DNA of 10,842 nt from Euperipatoides rowelli (lineage: Eukaryota; Onychophora; Udeonychophora; Euonychophora; Peripatopsidae): NCBI GenBank assembly GCA_003024985.2, contig PXIH01S0028910.1; one strand, given 5' to 3'. The notes below the pieces were generated by a model, which saw only the letters and a list, made by a program, of their open reading frames with translations, ran no database searches and was not told where the DNA came from. Both the position numbers and the translations under genes were made by a program. Shown here piece by piece: positions 7,730 through 10,842 of the stretch (positions are counted from its first letter, which is position 1; each line of letters begins with the position of its first letter).

Positions 7730-7803
7730 ATTTACATAGATCTATAATTTACATAGAAATCTAGAATTTACATAGAGATTTAGAATTTACATTGAGATCT
7801 AGA
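7730..7803. repeat. 19-bp tandem repeat, four copies (array B)
   Basis: Units lie at 7730-7746 (17 bp), 7747-7765, 7766-7784 and 7785-7803, each starting ATTTACAT and ending in a TAGA-type word. The last three differ by only a few bases. The first unit contains ATAGATCTATA, identical to the core of the array at 2333-2389. It lies within the presumed 3' UTR of the LINE remnant, where tandem repeats are common in some LINE families. Confidence 0.85.
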
Positions 7804-7859
7804 TATTATATGAAAAACTACACCTCTTGTTTCTTATTAGCCAAGTTATAATAATTCAA

Positions 7860-8240
7860 GTGGAACCATTGATGGATGTATTCATCACATACAGAGAAAA
7901 TGCGGTGTATCGCTTTGTTCTGATAAACTTCTTAAAATGCTACAATGAACACTTGTATTACCGCTAAATATTTTAGATTCTTTTAAGGTAGAAGATGGAT
8001 TTAAAAAAAGTCCTAACATACTTATTGAGAAGTGAGGATCTTCTATTATGAAGAGTTGGAGGTGATAGCAAACCAAGTGCTTCAGAGTAAAAGGTAAAGT
8101 CTACACCCAGAATAATTCTGACAGTTCTCTTTTGGACCAGTTCTAATATTCTGGATTGTTCCTTGTAATAATTTCACTAGATCAGACAGGAGCACAGTAC
8201 TCCATTTAAGGTCTTGTTAGCTAGTAAAATACTATAAGCC
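7860..8240 (-). pseudogene. C-terminal end of LINE reverse transcriptase ORF, degenerate
   Basis: Minus-strand translation over three frame segments gives the characteristic tail of CR1/Jockey-group ORF2 proteins. 'RP', a stop and 'MEYCAPV' (8214-8185) corresponds to 'iRP.LEYcaPVW'. 'ILELVQKRTVRIILGV' (8149-8102) corresponds to 'LE.vQkRa.RiI.g'. 'YSEALGLLSPPTLHNRR' (about 8092-8042) corresponds to 'Y.eaL..L.l.tL..RR', followed by 'LLNKYVRTFFKS'. Then come several stops and 'TKRYTAFSLYVM' (about 7924-7890), resembling the closing 'R.y..S.ipym' segment. These blocks lie downstream of the RT catalytic motifs, which are missing. The 63-codon frame at 7885-8076 is an out-of-frame shadow of this remnant. 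Confidence 0.85.
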
Positions 8241-8614
8241 CTTAAAATTGTGTTTTCAATTATCCATTATAAGTTCAAATATTTTGGATTTTATTTATTT
8301 CATTTTCATGAAATAATCCCACAAGATGAAATAATTCATCCATCCACTTACTGAAAAATGGCAGTCGAAAAGAATTTCTGATAAATCCCAGTGCACTGAG
8401 GTATAAATAAATATATTAGTGTTTTCCTGTAATTTGATGTTAAAACTTAAAAGTTCAAATTTGGCCTGACTTTAGTTATATAACTATAAAAATCAACCTT
8501 CACTTTTATCTCGAAGAAAAGTTATACGAGAATTACATAATTTTAATAAGGTGTTGGCAAAATATCCCTTAATGCTCAGAACATCTTTTATTAGCCTCCT
8601 TTTTTAAAAAAAAA
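8241..8614. other. AT-rich spacer with two adjacent small hairpins
   Basis: No coding similarity continues from the LINE. Two perfect short stem-loops stand side by side: ATTTCAT / ATGAAAT (8297-8303, 8308-8314) and GATGAA / TTCATC (8325-8330, 8335-8340). They are short enough to be chance in AT-rich DNA. Confidence 0.4.
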
Positions 8615-8715
8615 CTTTTATTTAATTATTTTAATAAATGAAAAACTACAAAGATGAAAAAAAAATTTTTTTTTCTTTTGGTCTTCATTAATTGTTTTAG
8701 TTATTGTTTTTTTTT
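8615..8715. repeat. Imperfect inverted repeat centred on A9T9
   Basis: At the centre is the perfect 20-bp palindrome G-A9-T9-C (8656-8675). Outwards the two sides keep partial complementarity (ACTACAAAGATG against CTTTTGGTCTTC, then AT-rich stretches). It may be an eroded fold-back element or just a run of homopolymers that happen to meet. A9T9 is also a strongly bent, nucleosome-excluding sequence. Confidence 0.4.
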
Positions 8716-10280
8716 TGTAACCAACTTCAAACAAAAGAAAACAATTGTATTTTATTTAAATAATTTAGCATTTTAATAGAAAAGAACAAGAAAATTGGTG
8801 GAGCTGTAGAAAGAAAAGAAAGGTTTTTTGTCTTTTTTATAAATAATTAATGTGGATTGTTTGACATTTTTCAATAAAAGTAGAGCTGAACTCACAATAA
8901 TCATCAATCTTTAAAAACTATGTTTATGAATTAGGCTATGGCCGAATACCGCTGCTTCAGTCAAACATGGAAGGATTTTGCTTAGTATCGTACATTGAAT
9001 TTTTTTACACAAGTGAATTTAATCTGACCGTCACTTGAACGGTAACATGCTGGTAGACCTGTTGTCTGTCTCAGTTCTCTGACGATGCATGAGAGCAAGA
9101 CAATACTGACTTCCCTGTCTAAGTTGGACAACAATATATTTTTATTTCTGCATTATATTGTGGAATCGTAGGGACAAAAGCCTAGTAAATGCCCTCTACC
9201 ATCATTCAGTCATAAACATAATATTATTTTGTTGTTATTTTCCAGGTAATTTTTGATACAATTTTATTCAAAATGGATCGTTAATCTTAGCCCCACTTGA
9301 CCAAATAAACCCACCCTGATCCGATCGCTAAAATCTTTAGTTTCTTTGTTTTTAGTATGAAACATGTGCAATGAAGAATCATAGGGGACATTTAAAAAAC
9401 TCTAATATAGGATGGAAGTTTGTTTACACTTGCAATGATAGTAGGAAATGTATTACATGATCTAAAATCAGTTTTTGCTATTACATAGAACCTACGGAAA
9501 ACTCTTTCTTTCATTGTTTTGAATAGGAGGTAAATAGTGAAGAGATAAGTTGCATACTAAACAGTAAAATAAACACTCTTAAGAAAATGGCTTTGATTAT
9601 ATTTGTAAATTAATTCATTTATTTCAGTTTAATATTTTATTATTATTATTTTTTTAAAATAAATTTCCCGAAGGAAACATATTTAATAAATGATGTTTTT
9701 ACAAATGTTCTTATAAACATACAATTCGTATTGATTTTCTATCATTTTTTTTTACAATGTGAGTTACAGCATTCTTCTCTTCTAATCTTGTAATTGGAGC
9801 TACGTTACAGAATTTCTGAATATAGGTACCAAACTAACCTTGCACTTTTCAGGGAAATTCTTCAGATGCGCCAAACTCATAAAAAACAATGAGTAAAATG
9901 TTTACCCCGGGCATTGTACCACAATCCCAAGTATATATCAATATCTTCACTTGATCACTACAGATGAGATTACTCATGGCTAATCTGCCAGGACTCAGTT
10001 GAATATTTTTATTAATGAAAAGAACTATAGTATATTTAAACGATATTGCTCAGCAGAAGATTTATTACAATAAAGGTTCGCTATTGCTGAGAAACTTAAT
10101 AAATATGCTGCAAGGACTTGTTGATAACTTGTAGTATTGGAAGGAATTTTAAATGAAAGAAAAATAGCAGAATGATAAAGAAAGAAATGCTATAAATCTT
10201 GAATTCATAATCATAGTTCATAAAAAGAATCCATACCAATATGACTGTCAATGTGGTAATTCAATAATAGCATATAATAT
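8716..10280. other. Long AT-rich spacer, no gene seen
   Basis: No protein motif, RNA gene or transposon end was recognised. The minus strand has a 53-codon stop-free run at about 8990-9155 without known motifs. Small hairpins occur: ACCGT / ACGGT (9027-9031, 9039-9043) and CTCAGCA / TGCTGAG (10049-10055, 10085-10091). A TTA-type run and T tract lie at about 9637-9655. GC-richer islands near 8936-9120 and 9290-9335 show no feature I can name. Confidence 0.4.
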
Positions 10281-10353
10281 GGTATATCCATAGATATACT
10301 GTAGATTATACTATATCTATGGTATATCTGATTATAATACGGTATATCTGGTG
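10281..10353. repeat. GGTATATC repeats forming a hairpin
   Basis: GGTATATC occurs at 10281, 10321 and 10341; the last two are 20 bases apart in near-identical context, as a short tandem. Within it CCATAGATATA (10288-10298) pairs perfectly with TATATCTATGG (10312-10322) across a 13-base loop, and pairing continues outwards with one gap. It is AT-rich, so a weak structure, and it resembles the ATAGAT words in the two 19-bp arrays. Confidence 0.7.
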
Positions 10354-10480
10354 ATAAATAAAAGACTTAAAGCTAAACTGCAGTTTCTTACACAGAGTAT
10401 GGGAATTTGTCTAAAACGGAAAATTCAGGTTGGATTTGAGCAGCCGTAATCTGACAAAAAAAAAAAAGGAGAAAAAAGGA

Positions 10481-10717
10481 GAAAATGGAGACCAAGAAAA
10501 ATAAGGCTCTAAATTGGAATAAAGGGAATGTCAAGATAAATTTTTTAATATTAACATTATTTTTCATAATTTGAAAGTGTACTACATTACAATTTCAAAT
10601 TATGAAAAATTATAAAAAATAATGGTAATATACAAAATTTGCTTTGACATTCACATGTTTCCATTTTAAAGCCTTATTTTTGTGTTTTCATTCATTTTTT
10701 TCTTGGCCTCCATTTTC
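10481..10717. mobile_element. Long inverted repeat (fold-back element or hairpin locus), about 237 bp
   Basis: The left arm (10481-10576) matches the reverse complement of the right arm (10593-10717). The outer block pairs 20 of 21 bases (10481-10501 with 10697-10717, containing TGGAGACC / GGCCTCCA). The middle block has AATAAGGCT, TGGA and GAATGTCAA in the same order on both sides. The innermost 16 bp pair perfectly (TTTTCATAATTTGAAA, 10561-10576, with 10593-10608). After one mismatch TGTA pairs with TACA around a six-base loop (10582-10587). The right arm has about 18 extra bases at 10679-10696. Flanking A and T runs extend the complementarity. No clear target duplication was found. It could be a fold-back MITE or a transcribed hairpin giving small RNAs. 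Confidence 0.8.
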
Positions 10718-10842
10718 TTTTCTTTTTTGCAATGACTGAGGAAAACAAGCTAAGACTTGTAGAAACTTTTGGTTGTCAATTTTTTTTTTTACTTTACTAA
10801 TTATATTATGAGATCTTCTTGATCTATTGATATTACTTATTT
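10718..10842. other. AT-rich end of window
   Basis: The sequence contains a T10-type run near 10780-10790 and no open frame or recognised motif. Confidence 0.4.

Larger units (their letters stand above)
7424..8240 (-). mobile_element. 5'-truncated non-LTR retrotransposon (LINE) remnant, CR1/Jockey type
   Basis: The minus strand carries the C-terminal end of a LINE ORF2 (8240-7860), a presumed 3' UTR (7859-7443) and a possible poly(A) tail (7442-7424). Only the last part of the reverse transcriptase ORF is present, in keeping with the 5' truncation usual for LINE insertions. No target-site duplication was found, and the 5' boundary near 8240 is set only by where protein similarity fades. A tail-less reading, with the element ending nearer 7700 at the 19-bp array, is also possible. 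Confidence 0.7.

Noticed and set aside
7885-8076. 63-codon minus-strand frame
   Set aside because: It overlaps the LINE ORF2 remnant on the same strand in a different frame; the frame with family motifs is the broken one.
8990-9155. 53 stop-free codons on the minus strand
   Set aside because: No motif or start context supports it; it is short enough for chance.

Overview
This 10.8-kb window looks like non-coding, repeat-derived DNA from a nuclear eukaryotic genome, most likely an invertebrate animal. It is very AT-rich and full of homopolymers, has two single-base N gaps (4652, 7120), a 55-copy TTA microsatellite, decayed retrotransposon fragments and short fold-back elements. A cephalopod or other mollusc is my guess from this overall texture only; no host gene is present to support it. 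I found no intact protein-coding gene, no tRNA or rRNA, no CRISPR array and no bacterial-type operon. The open frames are short and are repeat translations, out-of-frame shadows of dead elements, or chance.

Layout. From 144 to about 1764, and perhaps to about 2017 or further, lies a decayed Ty3/gypsy-type LTR retrotransposon on the minus strand. Reading leftwards it keeps recognisable protease (DTG), reverse transcriptase (YRFP, VKK, VIDLR, a QDD relic of the catalytic box), tether (YRKFIKNFAEAT) and the start of RNase H, then breaks off inside RNase H. No LTRs are visible. From 2333 to 2389 is a three-copy 19-bp tandem array. From 3160 to 3640 the plus strand is strikingly A-rich. Around 3697-3790 there is a stretch that resembles a DNA-transposon end.

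The middle (4880-5712) is a TAG/TTA triplet landscape ending in the perfect (TTA)55 tract. Embedded in it is a well-defined 253-bp MITE (4973-5225) with terminal inverted repeats flanked by an exact 8-bp direct repeat, as hAT-type transposons leave. Immediately after the TTA tract is a short frame (5721-5819) that resembles the front half of a BED zinc finger.

From about 8240 leftwards to 7424 lies the 3' end of a decayed non-LTR retrotransposon (CR1/Jockey-type LINE) on the minus strand: the C-terminal end of its reverse transcriptase ORF, a presumed 3' UTR that now holds a four-copy 19-bp array and overlapping stem-loops, and a T19 tract that fits its poly(A) tail. The two 19-bp arrays, 5.4 kb apart, share the core ATAGATCTATA.

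The right end has a small hairpin (10288-10322) and a large, partly decayed inverted repeat (10481-10717) whose inner 16 bp still pair perfectly across a short loop. These pieces do not work together as a system. They are layered transposon insertions and simple repeats. The most interesting items are the 253-bp MITE, the long fold-back at the right end, the related 19-bp arrays and the possible BED-finger relic.
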